The position numbers and the translations under genes are program-made. From Methanothrix harundinacea (lineage in GTDB: Archaea; Halobacteriota; Methanosarcinia; Methanotrichales; Methanotrichaceae): a stretch of DNA of 48,988 nt. Numbering within the stretch: the first letter of the stretch is position 1; every line of letters starts with the position of its first letter. Shown here piece by piece: positions 8,158 through 17,790 of the stretch. The DNA is taken from NCBI GenBank assembly GCA_002502785.1, contig DAQG01000080.1, forward strand, positions 1 to 48,988. Reading direction: 5' to 3'. The notes below the pieces were generated by a model. The model did no database searches. It was not told where the DNA came from and was given only the letters and a program-made list of their open reading frames with translations.

Positions 8158-9357
8158 ATGGAAAGGTACGACGTCGCCGTCATCGGGGCGGGGCCTGCGG
8201 GATCGATGGCGGCAAAAAAGGCGGCAGAGGCCGGAGCCGACGTCGTCATCCTGGAGGAACACCCAAGGGCCGGATGGCCTGTCCAGTGCGCGGGGCTTCT
8301 GGGGGTGAGGGCGATGGAGGTGTCAGAGCTGTCACACGGCTCCTTTGTCATCAGGCCAGTCCGAGGAGCTTCGGTCGTCTCGCCTGGAGGCTTTCAGATC
8401 ACCTTCAAGTCCGATGAAGTTAAGGCCTGGGTCGTCGACCGGAGGCTCTTCGACCGGGCGCTCCTGGCAGAGTCCGCTAAATCTGGGGCCGAGGTGAGGA
8501 TGGGCTACCCGGTGACAGATCTCGTCAGAGAGGGCGGGCGAAGCATCCTCACCGTCGGCCGCGGCGCTGACCGGGTGAAGATCGAGGCTGAGGTCGTCAT
8601 CTCCGCCGAGGGGGTGGGGGCGAGGATAGCAAGATCAACCGGGATCGGCCCGCCAAGGGAGATCCTATCCTCCGCCCAGGTTGAGGTACCCTTCGAGGCT
8701 GAGGACCCTGAGAAGGTGGAGGTCTGGCTCGGAAAGAAGGTCGCCCCGGGATTTTTCGCCTGGGCGATCCCGGCCCAGGAGGGTGTTGCAAGAGTGGGCC
8801 TCTGCTGCCGAGAGAACGCCTGCGAACACCTGAAAAGTTTTCTCCAAAGCTCCCCGATCCGAAAGAGGATGAAGGGTGGGCCCCTCCACCTGGCCATGGG
8901 AGGGCTTCCCCTCGGCCCGCCCGCCTTCACCGTCGCAGAGGGGTTTATGGCCATCGGCGACGCCGCTGGCCAGGTTAAGCCGACCTCCGGCGGCGGGATC
9001 TATCCGGGCCTAGTCTGTGCCAAAATCTCTGGCGAAGTCGCTTCGGCCGCGGCCCTTGAGGGAGACGCCTCCGCCGCTCGGCTCCAGGAGTACGAAAGGA
9101 GGTGGCGTTCGGCTCTCGGCCGGGAGCTTCGCCTCGGGATGGTTGTCCACAGGATGAGGGCCGGGATGACCGACTCGGAGATCGACGATCTGCTAAGTTA
9201 TCTTGGAGACCGAGAGCATCTGATCAGGATGATCGAGACGGAGGGCGACATCGACCGGCCGAGCCGAGTCATCAGAAAAGTCTCGCCGCGGATAGGGCTT
9301 GCCGGGATCAGGATGGCGCGGACGTTTTTGCGGCTCCTGCTCGATGGGGATCTCTGA
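8158..9357 (+). CDS. Geranylgeranyl reductase family FAD enzyme (archaeal lipid saturation)
   Basis: This 399-residue flavoprotein starts with the dinucleotide-binding motif VIGAGPAGSMAAKKAAEAG. It carries the family's WPVQCAGLLG segment near residue 40 and the second FAD motif AIGDAAGQVKPTSGGGIYPGL near 264-284. Such enzymes saturate the double bonds of geranylgeranyl chains in archaeal ether lipids. The short C-terminal region lacks the extra domain of some paralogues, so another isoprenoid substrate such as a quinone-like chain is possible. Start ATG at 8158 gives the canonical N-terminus. It is divergent from the alanine dehydrogenase gene and convergent with rad50. Confidence 0.9.
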   Translation: MERYDVAVIGAGPAGSMAAKKAAEAGADVVILEEHPRAGWPVQCAGLLGVRAMEVSELSHGSFVIRPVRGASVVSPGGFQITFKSDEVKAWVVDRRLFDRALLAESAKSGAEVRMGYPVTDLVREGGRSILTVGRGADRVKIEAEVVISAEGVGARIARSTGIGPPREILSSAQVEVPFEAEDPEKVEVWLGKKVAPGFFAWAIPAQEGVARVGLCCRENACEHLKSFLQSSPIRKRMKGGPLHLAMGGLPLGPPAFTVAEGFMAIGDAAGQVKPTSGGGIYPGLVCAKISGEVASAAALEGDASAARLQEYERRWRSALGRELRLGMVVHRMRAGMTDSEIDDLLSYLGDREHLIRMIETEGDIDRPSRVIRKVSPRIGLAGIRMARTFLRLLLDGDL

Positions 9358-9407
9358 TGGGCTGGATCAGCTCATCGCCCGAGATGTAATCCGGGGATCC
9401 ACCCGCA

Positions 9408-12400
9408 TCACCTCAGCTCCATCTCGATCCGGCTCGACCCGTCCTCCACCTCGATGACCTGGATCGAGTTGTCGAACTGGCCCTGGACCTCGCCGATGTG
9501 GCTGATGGCGAAGATCTGGGGGAACCGGTCGTCGAGGCTTCGGAGCATGTTGATCATGCTCTCCCTGTGCTCCACGTCTTGGCTTCCGAAGACCTCGTCC
9601 AGGATCAGGAAGGAGTAGCCGGGGCCGTTCTGAGAGAACCTCATCAGGTACTCGCTGATGGCGACCCGGACGGAGACGGCGATCATGTCGATCTCGCCTC
9701 CGGAGTATCGGGATATGGGGTACCACTCCCCCTCGTCCTCCACCAGGATGTTGAAGTCGTCGTCGATGCTGATCCTGCCGTACTTTCCCGTCACCTCTCG
9801 GAGGATCCTCCCGGCGTTGATGGCGATCTCGTTTCTTATTCTAACCAGGATCTGATCCATGAACCGATTGGTGAGGCTCCTCGTCGTCTCGACGACCTGG
9901 ACCCGCCTCCTCTTCTCGGCGACCTCTTTCTCAAGCACCCTCTTGCGCGCGGCCTCGCCCCTCAGCCTTTCGAGGTCCCCCTCGGAGAGGCCGAGCCGGA
10001 CCGTGAGGTCCGACGCCCTCTCTCTCGCCTCCTCCAGCCTGCGGGCAGCCTCCTCCATGGCGGTCCGCGCCTTTGAGTACCTCTCTTCGGAGAAGTCGAG
10101 CGATTTCAGCATATTTTCAGCCTCGGAGAGTTCCGCCCCGAGGCGGGATGCGACCTCCATGCTCTCCTCCAGATGGCGCCTCACCTCGCCCTCGGCGGCG
10201 AGGGCGAGCTTGATCTCGTTTGCAGCCGCCTCGGCCTTCCCAAGGGCTTTCACCTCGTCTGCGAGCATCTGGTATTCGGAGGGGTTGAAGCCGAGGTCCA
10301 CGATCTCGCCATCGACCTTCTTTCCATCGATCTTGAGCCTCTCCACCTCGGCCTCGACCCTGGTGAGGGCCTCTTCCAGATCCGGGATCTCCCCCACCCT
10401 ATGCTCCAGGGCCGAGAACCTCTGGTGGTCCGGCTTCAAAGTCGAGATCCTCTCTCGGACCGAAAGTCTCTGATCCTCGCTGTAGCCGAGCTTTGCCATC
10501 TCGTCGGCCAAAGCTTTCAGATTTCCGATGGACCTCTCCAGAGCCTTGGCCAGCTCCTCCAGCTCAGCCCTCTTTTTGGGTAGCTCCTCGATCCGGACCA
10601 GAAGCTGGTCGTGCTCCTGAACGAGGGGCAGAAGGGACTTCTCCTCCGCCACCAGGATTCCGAATCGATCAGGATCGAAGTCGACGGGGCCGATGGCCTC
10701 CATGCCAGAATTTATCGTCTCGGCCTCGTCCTTCAGCTCAACGATCCGGGCGATGAGCCCCCTCTTCTCGGCGAGGAGCTCCCCTCTTCTAGCTCTCAAT
10801 TCGGCGAGCTGGGCGAGGTCCCTTTTGATCGCCTCTTTTGACTTCGCCGCTCCATCGAGTCGGGAGAGCGCCACCCCCCTCATGTCTTCGAGGGACGAGA
10901 TCCTCTCCTCGGCCGCCGAGGCCAATCTCTGGTACTTCTCCAGGAGGAGGTGACGCTGCCCCGCGAGAGGCCTCTCGCAGGTGGGGCAGAGGCTCTCCTC
11001 GCCAAGATCCTCGATCTTCGATCTCTGGCGACGTGCTTCCCCAATCTCCCTTTTTGAAACTTCCAGCCTCAGGTTCAGGCCAGCGAGCCTCTCCTCGAGA
11101 TCTCCGACCTGCGAACCGATCTCCTCCCCTCTCTCCCTGAGATCTGCCTCCCTCTTCTCCAGGTCGCCGAGCTTTGAGATCTCGTCATCCAGGCCGGAGG
11201 CTCCCGTTCGGAGGACGTCGATCCGCGACCTGACGGCCGCCGCCCTCTCCTCCAGTTCGGATAATCGGCTCTTCTTCTCTCTCTCCCCCTCCTGCCGCGA
11301 GATCCCCTCCTGAAGGGAGCGGTGCCTCTCAAGGACTGGGGCGATTTCGGCCATCCTGAGCTTCGCTGCCTCCAGCCTCTGCAGGGCCTCCTCTACCCTG
11401 GTGGCGTTCTCCTCGGCGGCCTCCTTTCTCGCCCTCTCCCTCTCGGCGAGGGTCAAGAGCTTCTGATACCGGTCCCTCTTCGCCTCGATCGCCTCAAGGT
11501 CCGTGAGGAGGGACCTATACTCCTCCTCGGCGGGCCGGATCGACTCCAGCTCCGATCTCTCAATTTTCAGTCTCTCAAGCCGGGTCTCGGCCTCGGATAG
11601 GGCATGGACCCTGTTCTCCAGATCGGCTCCGACCTTCACCCTCCACTCGACAAGCTCTTGGTGGCGGGACCTCTTCGGCTCCAGATCCTCCAGCCTCACC
11701 TTCGCATCGCCGAGCCTTGCGAGCTTCGGCTCCAGCTCGAAGAGCCGCCATTTTCCCTCCTCGATCTCTTCGAGCCTTTTTTCGCCGAGCAGGACCGCCT
11801 TTCGCCTCGCCTCCAGATCGGAGCTGAGCCGCTCGATCTCCTCGCTGAGACGGTCGCTGGACCGTCTCCTTTCCGCCTCTCTCTCAAGCTCCTCCCGCCT
11901 CTTCTCAAGCTCTCTTGCGAGATCCCTTTCAAGGATCCTGGCACTGGCGAGATCCTCCCTCGCAGAGACGACCTCTCTCTCCCGACGGTCGATCATCTCT
12001 TCGACCTCGCCTATCTCGGAGAGAGCTCCCTCTAGCCGTTTGATATCGCCTTCCACCACCCTCAAGTCGGACCAGATCTCGTCGAGGGCCCTCTCCCTAA
12101 CCTCGTCGAGGCCGAGGAGGGTTAGGAGGTATTCCCTCTTCTCGGAACCCCGATCTTTTATCAGGTTGTCCAGGTCCTTCTGCCGGGCGTAGAAGGTCTT
12201 CATGAAGTCCTGGAAGCTTATCTTCAGGATCTCCTCCAGGCGGGCGTCCACCTCCCGCGTGCCGGTGGCTACAAGTTCGCCGTCGATGGAGAGCTTCGCC
12301 TCGGGCGAGAGGCCTTTTCCCCTCATCGCCCTCAGAATCGTCATCTTCTGGCCGTCCACGTTGAGGGAAAGCCTCACCTCCAGGTCGTCGCTCTCCGATG

Positions 12401-12596
12401 CCCGAGAGTTCTTGATGAAGTCGCGCCTCACCGTCGAGGCCCTGCTGCCATAGAGAGCCCAGGCGATCGCCTCTACGATGGTGCTCTTACCAGAGCCGTT
12501 CCTCCCCACGATCCCCGTGAGGCCGTCCTGGAACTCGACCTTCGTCCAGCCCCTGTACTTCTTGAAGTTCTTCATCGAAAGGCTATTGAGGTGCAT
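9408..12596 (-). CDS. rad50: DNA double-strand break repair ATPase Rad50
   Basis: This 1062-residue SMC-like ATPase has Walker A GRNGSGKST near residues 32-40 and a long Glu/Arg-rich coiled coil. The zinc hook CPTC lies near 536 (nucleotides 10978-10989). A second coil leads to the signature SGGEIDM and Walker B FLILDEVFGSQD near the C-terminus. With Mre11 it tethers and processes DNA ends. The start overlaps the mre11 stop by 14 bases, so translation is coupled. It is the last gene of the nurA-herA-mre11-rad50 operon. A few codons after its stop the convergent reductase gene ends, leaving only 50 bases between them. Confidence 0.97.
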   Translation of the reverse strand: MHLNSLSMKNFKKYRGWTKVEFQDGLTGIVGRNGSGKSTIVEAIAWALYGSRASTVRRDFIKNSRASESDDLEVRLSLNVDGQKMTILRAMRGKGLSPEAKLSIDGELVATGTREVDARLEEILKISFQDFMKTFYARQKDLDNLIKDRGSEKREYLLTLLGLDEVRERALDEIWSDLRVVEGDIKRLEGALSEIGEVEEMIDRREREVVSAREDLASARILERDLARELEKRREELEREAERRRSSDRLSEEIERLSSDLEARRKAVLLGEKRLEEIEEGKWRLFELEPKLARLGDAKVRLEDLEPKRSRHQELVEWRVKVGADLENRVHALSEAETRLERLKIERSELESIRPAEEEYRSLLTDLEAIEAKRDRYQKLLTLAERERARKEAAEENATRVEEALQRLEAAKLRMAEIAPVLERHRSLQEGISRQEGEREKKSRLSELEERAAAVRSRIDVLRTGASGLDDEISKLGDLEKREADLRERGEEIGSQVGDLEERLAGLNLRLEVSKREIGEARRQRSKIEDLGEESLCPTCERPLAGQRHLLLEKYQRLASAAEERISSLEDMRGVALSRLDGAAKSKEAIKRDLAQLAELRARRGELLAEKRGLIARIVELKDEAETINSGMEAIGPVDFDPDRFGILVAEEKSLLPLVQEHDQLLVRIEELPKKRAELEELAKALERSIGNLKALADEMAKLGYSEDQRLSVRERISTLKPDHQRFSALEHRVGEIPDLEEALTRVEAEVERLKIDGKKVDGEIVDLGFNPSEYQMLADEVKALGKAEAAANEIKLALAAEGEVRRHLEESMEVASRLGAELSEAENMLKSLDFSEERYSKARTAMEEAARRLEEARERASDLTVRLGLSEGDLERLRGEAARKRVLEKEVAEKRRRVQVVETTRSLTNRFMDQILVRIRNEIAINAGRILREVTGKYGRISIDDDFNILVEDEGEWYPISRYSGGEIDMIAVSVRVAISEYLMRFSQNGPGYSFLILDEVFGSQDVEHRESMINMLRSLDDRFPQIFAISHIGEVQGQFDNSIQVIEVEDGSSRIEMELR

Positions 12597-13749
12597 CGAA
12601 GCTCTCCGTCGTCCTCTTCTCCGAGATCCGGCTCATGAGATCGGTGCCGTAAGTTACTACCTCCTCCTTTATAGCGGCGGGGATGCCGTCCCTCGCGGCC
12701 TCGCCTTCGACGAATTTCCTGAACTCCTGGGGGAGCCGTTTTGAGTCCATAGGTTCCGCCTCGAAGATGACGGGGTCGTCCTTGAACTCCGGAAGGATCT
12801 CCAGGTGAAGAGCCTGGTTTTTCATCTCACCAATAAGCCGCTGGCTCAGGCTCCTGTAGGCCTCCCTCGACGCATCCTTCAGCCTCAGCCTGACTATCTT
12901 ATCCTTTATCCCCTCCCTCCCGCAGATGTCGGCGACGGCTTCCTCAATCTCCCGGGAGGAGAGGCCGCCGCAGTCGACGGGGTCGAGATCAAGCATGTAC
13001 TTCTCCATGATGGGGATCTGCTCGACATTTCCAGAATCGAGGTCCACCAGGAGGAGGCCTTTCTCGTCGCCAGCCTCACTGAACCTGAAGTACTCGACGG
13101 AGCCGCTGTACCAGGCGTTATTGGCGACCCGGGCCTGGCCGTGGTAGTGGCCGAGGGCGATGTAGGAGAAGTCTCCCTTCAGAAAGCTCTCCTTGAGTTC
13201 GTGCTCGCCGACGGTCCGAAGCCTCCGGTACCATAGGGCCTCGACGAGGCCGTGCATCACCAGGACGTCCCGGCCCGATGGGTTCTCCATCCGGAACTCC
13301 TGCATCTTTCGAAACTCATCGAGATAGTCATCGGGGCCGAGACAAAAGGGTATGCAGTGAAAAATGTGGTCGCCGACCTCGAACCGCTCGTACCGGTAGT
13401 GGTGGGCGATGTGGACGCCTTTCATCCCCTCAAAGAGGGTGAAGGGGCTGAGGGCAGCGTAGCTTTTAGGGGCGTCGTGGTTTCCGCTGATGATAATTAC
13501 TGGGATCCCCGCCTCAACCAATTTTTCCAGGTTCTGCTTGAATACGTAAAGGGGCCTGATCCTGGGCCGAACGTGGTGGAAGACGTCGCCCGAGTGGACT
13601 ACGGCGTCGGGCATAAGCTCGATGATCCTGTCGACGGTCTTGCCAAACCCCCGGTAGATCATCTCCTCTCTCTGGTTTCTTCCCCACTTGTCGACCCTGC
13701 CGTAGGCGGAGAAGCCCAGGTGCGAGTCTGCCATGTGAACGATCTTCAT
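12583..13749 (-). CDS. mre11: DNA double-strand break repair nuclease Mre11
   Basis: The 388-residue metallophosphoesterase shows all nuclease motifs: HMADSHLGFSAYG at the start, HSGDVFHHVRP near residue 52, IIISGNHDAPKSY near 90, LVMHGLVEA near 160 and YIALGHYHGQARV near 190. It is a manganese-dependent 3'-5' exonuclease and endonuclease that works with Rad50, NurA and HerA in end resection. The C-terminal part, less conserved, should form the capping and Rad50-binding regions. It lies 17 bases after herA and overlaps rad50 by 14. Confidence 0.97.
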   Translation of the reverse strand: MKIVHMADSHLGFSAYGRVDKWGRNQREEMIYRGFGKTVDRIIELMPDAVVHSGDVFHHVRPRIRPLYVFKQNLEKLVEAGIPVIIISGNHDAPKSYAALSPFTLFEGMKGVHIAHHYRYERFEVGDHIFHCIPFCLGPDDYLDEFRKMQEFRMENPSGRDVLVMHGLVEALWYRRLRTVGEHELKESFLKGDFSYIALGHYHGQARVANNAWYSGSVEYFRFSEAGDEKGLLLVDLDSGNVEQIPIMEKYMLDLDPVDCGGLSSREIEEAVADICGREGIKDKIVRLRLKDASREAYRSLSQRLIGEMKNQALHLEILPEFKDDPVIFEAEPMDSKRLPQEFRKFVEGEAARDGIPAAIKEEVVTYGTDLMSRISEKRTTESFDAPQ

Positions 13750-13766
13750 GAGCCGCTCTCCGAGAT

Positions 13767-15428
13767 CTAATCTGGCGGAGGATTGAAGCCTCTGCTCTGT
13801 CGCTTCTCTTTAACTGGCGCTTTAGATCGGTTCAGATCTTCCAGGTACCTCTCGTAGAGGTGAATCCTCGCCGGGACCGGGAAGGGGATGTTGAGAGTGC
13901 TTATGATCGCCTCCCCCTTCTCCAGGGTTTGGATCTCGACATCCAGGGACGATAGATCCTGCTTCGCCGACTCCTCCAGCCGGGTTCGGTCGTTTCTGTC
14001 GGCGAGGCCCAGGATGACGAGGGTGTTGAACTGGGAGAGGAGCTGTTTGTCGATCAGCTTAGGCTGCTGGGTTACGGCGCATAGGCCCACCCCGAACTTT
14101 CGACCCTCCCGAGCGATCGACTCGAATCGGGCGAGACTCCCTTCGCCTCCGCCAAGAACGCGCTGCGCCTCCTCCACCGTTATCAGGCAGCTCTTCCCTC
14201 TTGTGCCCTCGGCGCTCTCTCTCTTGTACCGATCGAGGATGGTGCGGGATAGGAGCGAGAGGAGAAATAGCTCGGACCTCTCGCCGAGGGTGGGGATGTC
14301 CACCAGGACGACCTTCCCCTCCAGGAGGTTATTGATTATGCCGGGTACGCTGGAGGTCAGGTCCGATATGTATCGGTTCTTGTCCAGGATCGTCTTTATC
14401 GTCCGGCTGATCCTGCCGATCGTCTTCTCGTGAAAGCCCTCGGCGACCATCTTTGCCGCCCCCTCAGGGGTGATTATATCTTCGAGCCAGGCCTCCTCGT
14501 AGAAGACCCTTGATACCGCCTCCAGCGCCTCCCTTTGGGCGGGGGTCCAGTCGTAGAGGACCTCGATGTCCTGGGGGAGGATCTCGCTCCTTTTTACCGT
14601 CAGATTCGAGACAAGGGGGTCTTTTAGGTGCTTTGGATCGGTGGAGTAGCAGACGATCCCGTCCCTGTGTCGGTCCAGTTGGAGGAGCCCCTTCGTCCCC
14701 TTCTTGCCCAGGATGTACTCGCCGTGGGGGTCGATGATCAGAAGGCCGAACTTCGATTCATTCGAGGAGGCCCTCTTCATGCAGGAGGCGGCGAAGACCT
14801 TCATGAAGTTGGATTTGCCCATTCCCGTCGTCGCAAAGACCCCCATGTGGTGGTCCATGGCGTCGCTGTGGAGGGCGACGGGTATCTCCTTCACGTCCCG
14901 GCTTCCGTTCCGGAGGCGTCCCACCTCGATGCCCCCCATCACCTCCACGAGAAACTGAAATTCATCTTTTTCCGCCTTCGTCACCGGAGAGAACTTGGCG
15001 GGGATCGTCCTCGACTTTCTGAACCGCTCCCTACCCCCATCCTCTTTCATTATGCAGCCGAGAGGCTCTGCCACCACCCGGTTGAATATGTGATCGGTGT
15101 CGTAGAAGCCGTCGCCACGGACGATGGTGTCCCAGTTGCCGTCATAGTTGGAGTCGTGCCGGATGTCGGTGATTCTGGCAAGAAAAGTCGTATCTCTCTC
15201 CTCCCTTCGGTCGTGGATTGAGACGATCTCCCCAAGCTCCACCCACTCGTCGCTGGGAACGATGAAATGGTACTCTCGTACGTCTTTTGAGATTATTTTG
15301 TTGTAGGGGTTTGAATTGTCTTCGTTATTTATTGTCTTAGGCTTCAGCTCAAACGGGCCTTCTTCTTCCTCCGATCTCGTCTCCTCACCTGTTGGCCTTT
15401 TCCATCTCTCGTCCGATAGATCTGCCAT
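13767..15428 (-). CDS. herA: HerA bipolar DNA helicase/translocase
   Basis: The 553-residue protein has a HAS-barrel-like N-terminal region (about residues 50-150). A FtsK-HerA ATPase core follows, with Walker A ATTGMGKSN at 199-207, Walker B GLLIIDPHGEY near 228-238 and the later CLITVEEAQRVLGG. The arginine-finger region LADRNDRTRLEES comes after. The hexamer pumps DNA into the NurA nuclease during 5' strand resection. The first 50 residues are acidic and probably disordered. A strong GGAGGAGG lies at the 3' end of nurA, a few bases before this ATG, and only one base separates the two genes, so they are tightly coupled. Confidence 0.95.
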   Translation of the reverse strand: MADLSDERWKRPTGEETRSEEEEGPFELKPKTINNEDNSNPYNKIISKDVREYHFIVPSDEWVELGEIVSIHDRREERDTTFLARITDIRHDSNYDGNWDTIVRGDGFYDTDHIFNRVVAEPLGCIMKEDGGRERFRKSRTIPAKFSPVTKAEKDEFQFLVEVMGGIEVGRLRNGSRDVKEIPVALHSDAMDHHMGVFATTGMGKSNFMKVFAASCMKRASSNESKFGLLIIDPHGEYILGKKGTKGLLQLDRHRDGIVCYSTDPKHLKDPLVSNLTVKRSEILPQDIEVLYDWTPAQREALEAVSRVFYEEAWLEDIITPEGAAKMVAEGFHEKTIGRISRTIKTILDKNRYISDLTSSVPGIINNLLEGKVVLVDIPTLGERSELFLLSLLSRTILDRYKRESAEGTRGKSCLITVEEAQRVLGGGEGSLARFESIAREGRKFGVGLCAVTQQPKLIDKQLLSQFNTLVILGLADRNDRTRLEESAKQDLSSLDVEIQTLEKGEAIISTLNIPFPVPARIHLYERYLEDLNRSKAPVKEKRQSRGFNPPPD

Positions 15429-15429
15429 T

Positions 15430-16476
15430 CTACCTCCTCCGAAGCCCGTCCAAAATTTCGTGGTAGTCGAGAGCGCCGCGGATCTCCTGCTCTGTCAGTC
15501 CCTCCACCCTGAGCCCTTCGAAGAGGGTGAGTCTGTTGAAGTTTCGCTCCTGGACCGGGATTTTCAAGTCCTGGTGAGCCCTGAAGAGAGCGTGGGGGTA
15601 GCCCAGGCTCTCGGATGATCGTGCGTACATCGCCACGCGGCCCAGGACCTCGTCGATGTGCTCTGCGGTGCAGTCAGGCGCGTCGATCCTGAAGGCGTGG
15701 GTCGCTAGCGGGTGAAATTTCGCCACATAAGTCTTTCCGTGCCAGGGCTCCTCCGGCATCACCTTTTTGCCGCTGAGACGGACGCACCAGGGCTTATCGG
15801 GGACCGTCTCACTCCCAAAGCGATCTGCGCTTCCGATCAAGGGCCTTGAGATCCCGCGCCCCCAGGAGAGCTTGCTGGACTTGCTGACGGCGAGAAGGTC
15901 TGCCCCACTCTCCTCGGCCCGCTCGAATATCCGGTTCAGAACTTCTCGAATCCGTTTCAGAACCTCTCGGTAGTAGGGTTCTCTCCAGAGAGAAAAGCCT
16001 CCGTCGTAGAGGACGACATCTCCCTCTTTCGCCTCCTTCGCTGCTTCGTATAGCGCCACATGCTCCTGAAGATCCCTGAAGAAGGTCGATATCCGGTCCA
16101 GCTCCTCTTCGGACTTGAGTTCGAAAGATTCCTCCAAGCCGAAGATGCCCTTCCTGTACCGGTTGAACTGCTGGCGGTAATTTTCTCGATCTGCGGTGAA
16201 GAGATCGTCGTAGGTGATGACGGTCCTCTGCCATTCTGTGCCGCGGTAGACGACGTATCCGGCCTTGATCTGGTTGAGGCTGATGTTTCCGAGGTCGAAG
16301 ACGACGACGTTGCTCCCGTCTATGGCGAATATCTGGCCGTCGAAATCTTGAGGGACGATCTCGCGGAAGTCGCCGGCTCCGATCCCTGTCTCGACCTCGA
16401 ACTCCCCCGGATCGACGGGCGAGAAGTACTCCTTTATGGCGCGAGCGGCCTCGGCAACTTTTTCCCTCTCAATCAT
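15430..16476 (-). CDS. nurA: NurA 5'-3' nuclease
   Basis: This 348-residue nuclease has the diagnostic first motif QIFAIDGSNVVVFDLG (about residues 47-62, catalytic Asp near 52). Later conserved acidic patches include VVLYDGGF near 150 and DLLAVSKSSKLSWG near 190. It degrades the 5' strand at DNA ends with HerA. I start at the ATG at 16476, 24-33 bases after a clear TATA box. A longer frame to 16611 would put that TATA box inside the gene and adds no family sequence. It opens the four-gene repair operon. Confidence 0.93.
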   Translation of the reverse strand: MIEREKVAEAARAIKEYFSPVDPGEFEVETGIGAGDFREIVPQDFDGQIFAIDGSNVVVFDLGNISLNQIKAGYVVYRGTEWQRTVITYDDLFTADRENYRQQFNRYRKGIFGLEESFELKSEEELDRISTFFRDLQEHVALYEAAKEAKEGDVVLYDGGFSLWREPYYREVLKRIREVLNRIFERAEESGADLLAVSKSSKLSWGRGISRPLIGSADRFGSETVPDKPWCVRLSGKKVMPEEPWHGKTYVAKFHPLATHAFRIDAPDCTAEHIDEVLGRVAMYARSSESLGYPHALFRAHQDLKIPVQERNFNRLTLFEGLRVEGLTEQEIRGALDYHEILDGLRRR

Positions 16477-16499
16477 CTCAAAGTGGAATAGAAGGTGGA

Positions 16500-16509
16500 G
16501 GTATATACC
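16500..16509 (-). promoter_or_regulatory. TATA box of the nurA-herA-mre11-rad50 operon
   Basis: GGTATATACC, a perfect 10-bp palindrome, lies 24-33 bases before the nurA ATG. The spacing implies a leaderless or very short-leader transcript. Because it is a palindrome it could also serve a repressor. Confidence 0.6.
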
Positions 16510-16607
16510 GATTTTGAGAGGGACAGTCCCAAACGGTCCCAATCTTCGAAGGTGCCATTCTAAAATAAGCAAAGCAAGATCAATTCGGCTGAATCGATGC
16601 CGAAGGA

Positions 16608-17143
16608 TCAACTACCTCTCGTCCATTTCATCTTGCTCAAAGCCGCAGAGAAACGTTCAGCTTCGTCGAGATTTTTGAAGAAGCCTTCATATCCTGTCCA
16701 ATCTGGTGACGAATACCCAACAAAGCCCCATTCCCTTTTGTCCTGAGGCAGAATCCCAACCAATCGTTCTTTATCTTCATCTAAATATTTAGCCAATCTG
16801 TTTATATAAACCTGGAACTTGAGCCCATCTTCAGGATTGCTATCCTTGGGGATCAAGCTAAATATGGTATTTTGACTTCCGCTCATTACGCCTACGAAAG
16901 CGATGGAGCTTCTAGTCGTATTTTTCCTGTTGAATATAATAGCGAGCCGCTCAACAAGCAAGTCGCAGATATCTCCAACCCCATTGTCTTTAGACATCTT
17001 TTGTAAATCATCATATGACAAGGGTGGAGGTCTTTTCGAAGTTGTTTTAGTTCGGGTGCTATATTCTACCTGAGTTGGATCGATCAAAAACACCCTTGAG
17101 AGCAGCTCCTTTCCACCTCCATTATGGAAATACTGAAACGTAG
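16608..17143 (-). pseudogene. NucS-like/DUF91 nuclease gene, C-terminal fragment after a +1 frameshift
   Basis: Read in the frame that opens near 17141, this piece starts TFQYFHNGGGKELLSRVFLI and continues for about 178 codons with no stop. It directly continues the nuclease fragment at 17122-17649. The first residues, before the GTG at 17093, lack a start of their own, so it would not be made as a normal separate protein. The remainder has a helix-rich region and an aromatic-rich end (WGFVGYSSPDWTGYEGFFKN) that I do not recognise as a domain. AT content is well above the flanking genes, which suggests transfer. Confidence 0.7.
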
Positions 17144-17649
17144 CTAGCGTTTATCCCCACGCCGTAGTTGTCAGACAGATATCGAATGATTCTCTCTGAG
17201 CGACCATCTATCTCAGAGGCGACGATGATCATGCTGTGTTGCTCGTTTATTATTTCGGGCAGTTCTGAGCCGAACTTAATTCTGAAGCGATCCTCAAGAG
17301 GGCCGTCTTCTCCGAGATAACTGTTTGCAATCTCCGTTATCTTTTCGTTCGAGAGGTCCGCCACCCAAGAGGCGTAATCTAAAGCTTGGGCGGTCACTTC
17401 TCTTGGAGTCTTGTCGCGCTTAAGCTCGACGATGACCAAATATCCATTATAGCCGAGGCAGAGAAGATCAATAGACCCGCCGAAGTCGGTATCTACTTGC
17501 CTTCCAATTACCAAAAGGTCGCTTGAAAGGATGAATATGTCTTGCTCCAACCATTTTTCCAGCCGGGTTTCGAGATCCAACCTGGTCTTCTTTATCTCCT
17601 CCAGCCTATCTCCTTCGAGGATTTCCCAAACCCTGACGTCTTCCGCCAT
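17122..17649 (-). pseudogene. NucS-like/DUF91 nuclease gene, N-terminal fragment (PD-(D/E)xK domain)
   Basis: These 175 residues form a restriction-endonuclease-like fold. The metal site is Asp61 in GGSIDLLCLGYNG and Glu75-x-Lys77 in LVIVELKRDKTPREVTAQAL, as in the DUF91/NucS family. Such nucleases cut mismatched or branched DNA or act in defence. The frame ends at 17122 after YVSVFP, just where the other frame carries on with TFQYFHNGGGK. Removing one base near 17142 would join them into a protein of about 346 residues. I use the ATG at 17649; a TTG three codons upstream is possible. It lies upstream of the repair operon on the same strand. Confidence 0.75.
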
Positions 17650-17790
17650 AGTCTTCAACCCGATTTCATTCTGATATCCTGAAAGAAGATTACACTTATG
17701 AGCTTATCCCAGAATTCTTCAAATTCACCAAAAACTCCACAAAGCTAAAAAAGTCGTAAGTGAAAATAGTAGAAGGAGAGGTAGATTCGG

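Noticed and set aside
10000..12500. Long plus-strand frames opposite rad50
   Set aside because: Low-complexity Ser/Arg shadows of the coiled-coil codons.
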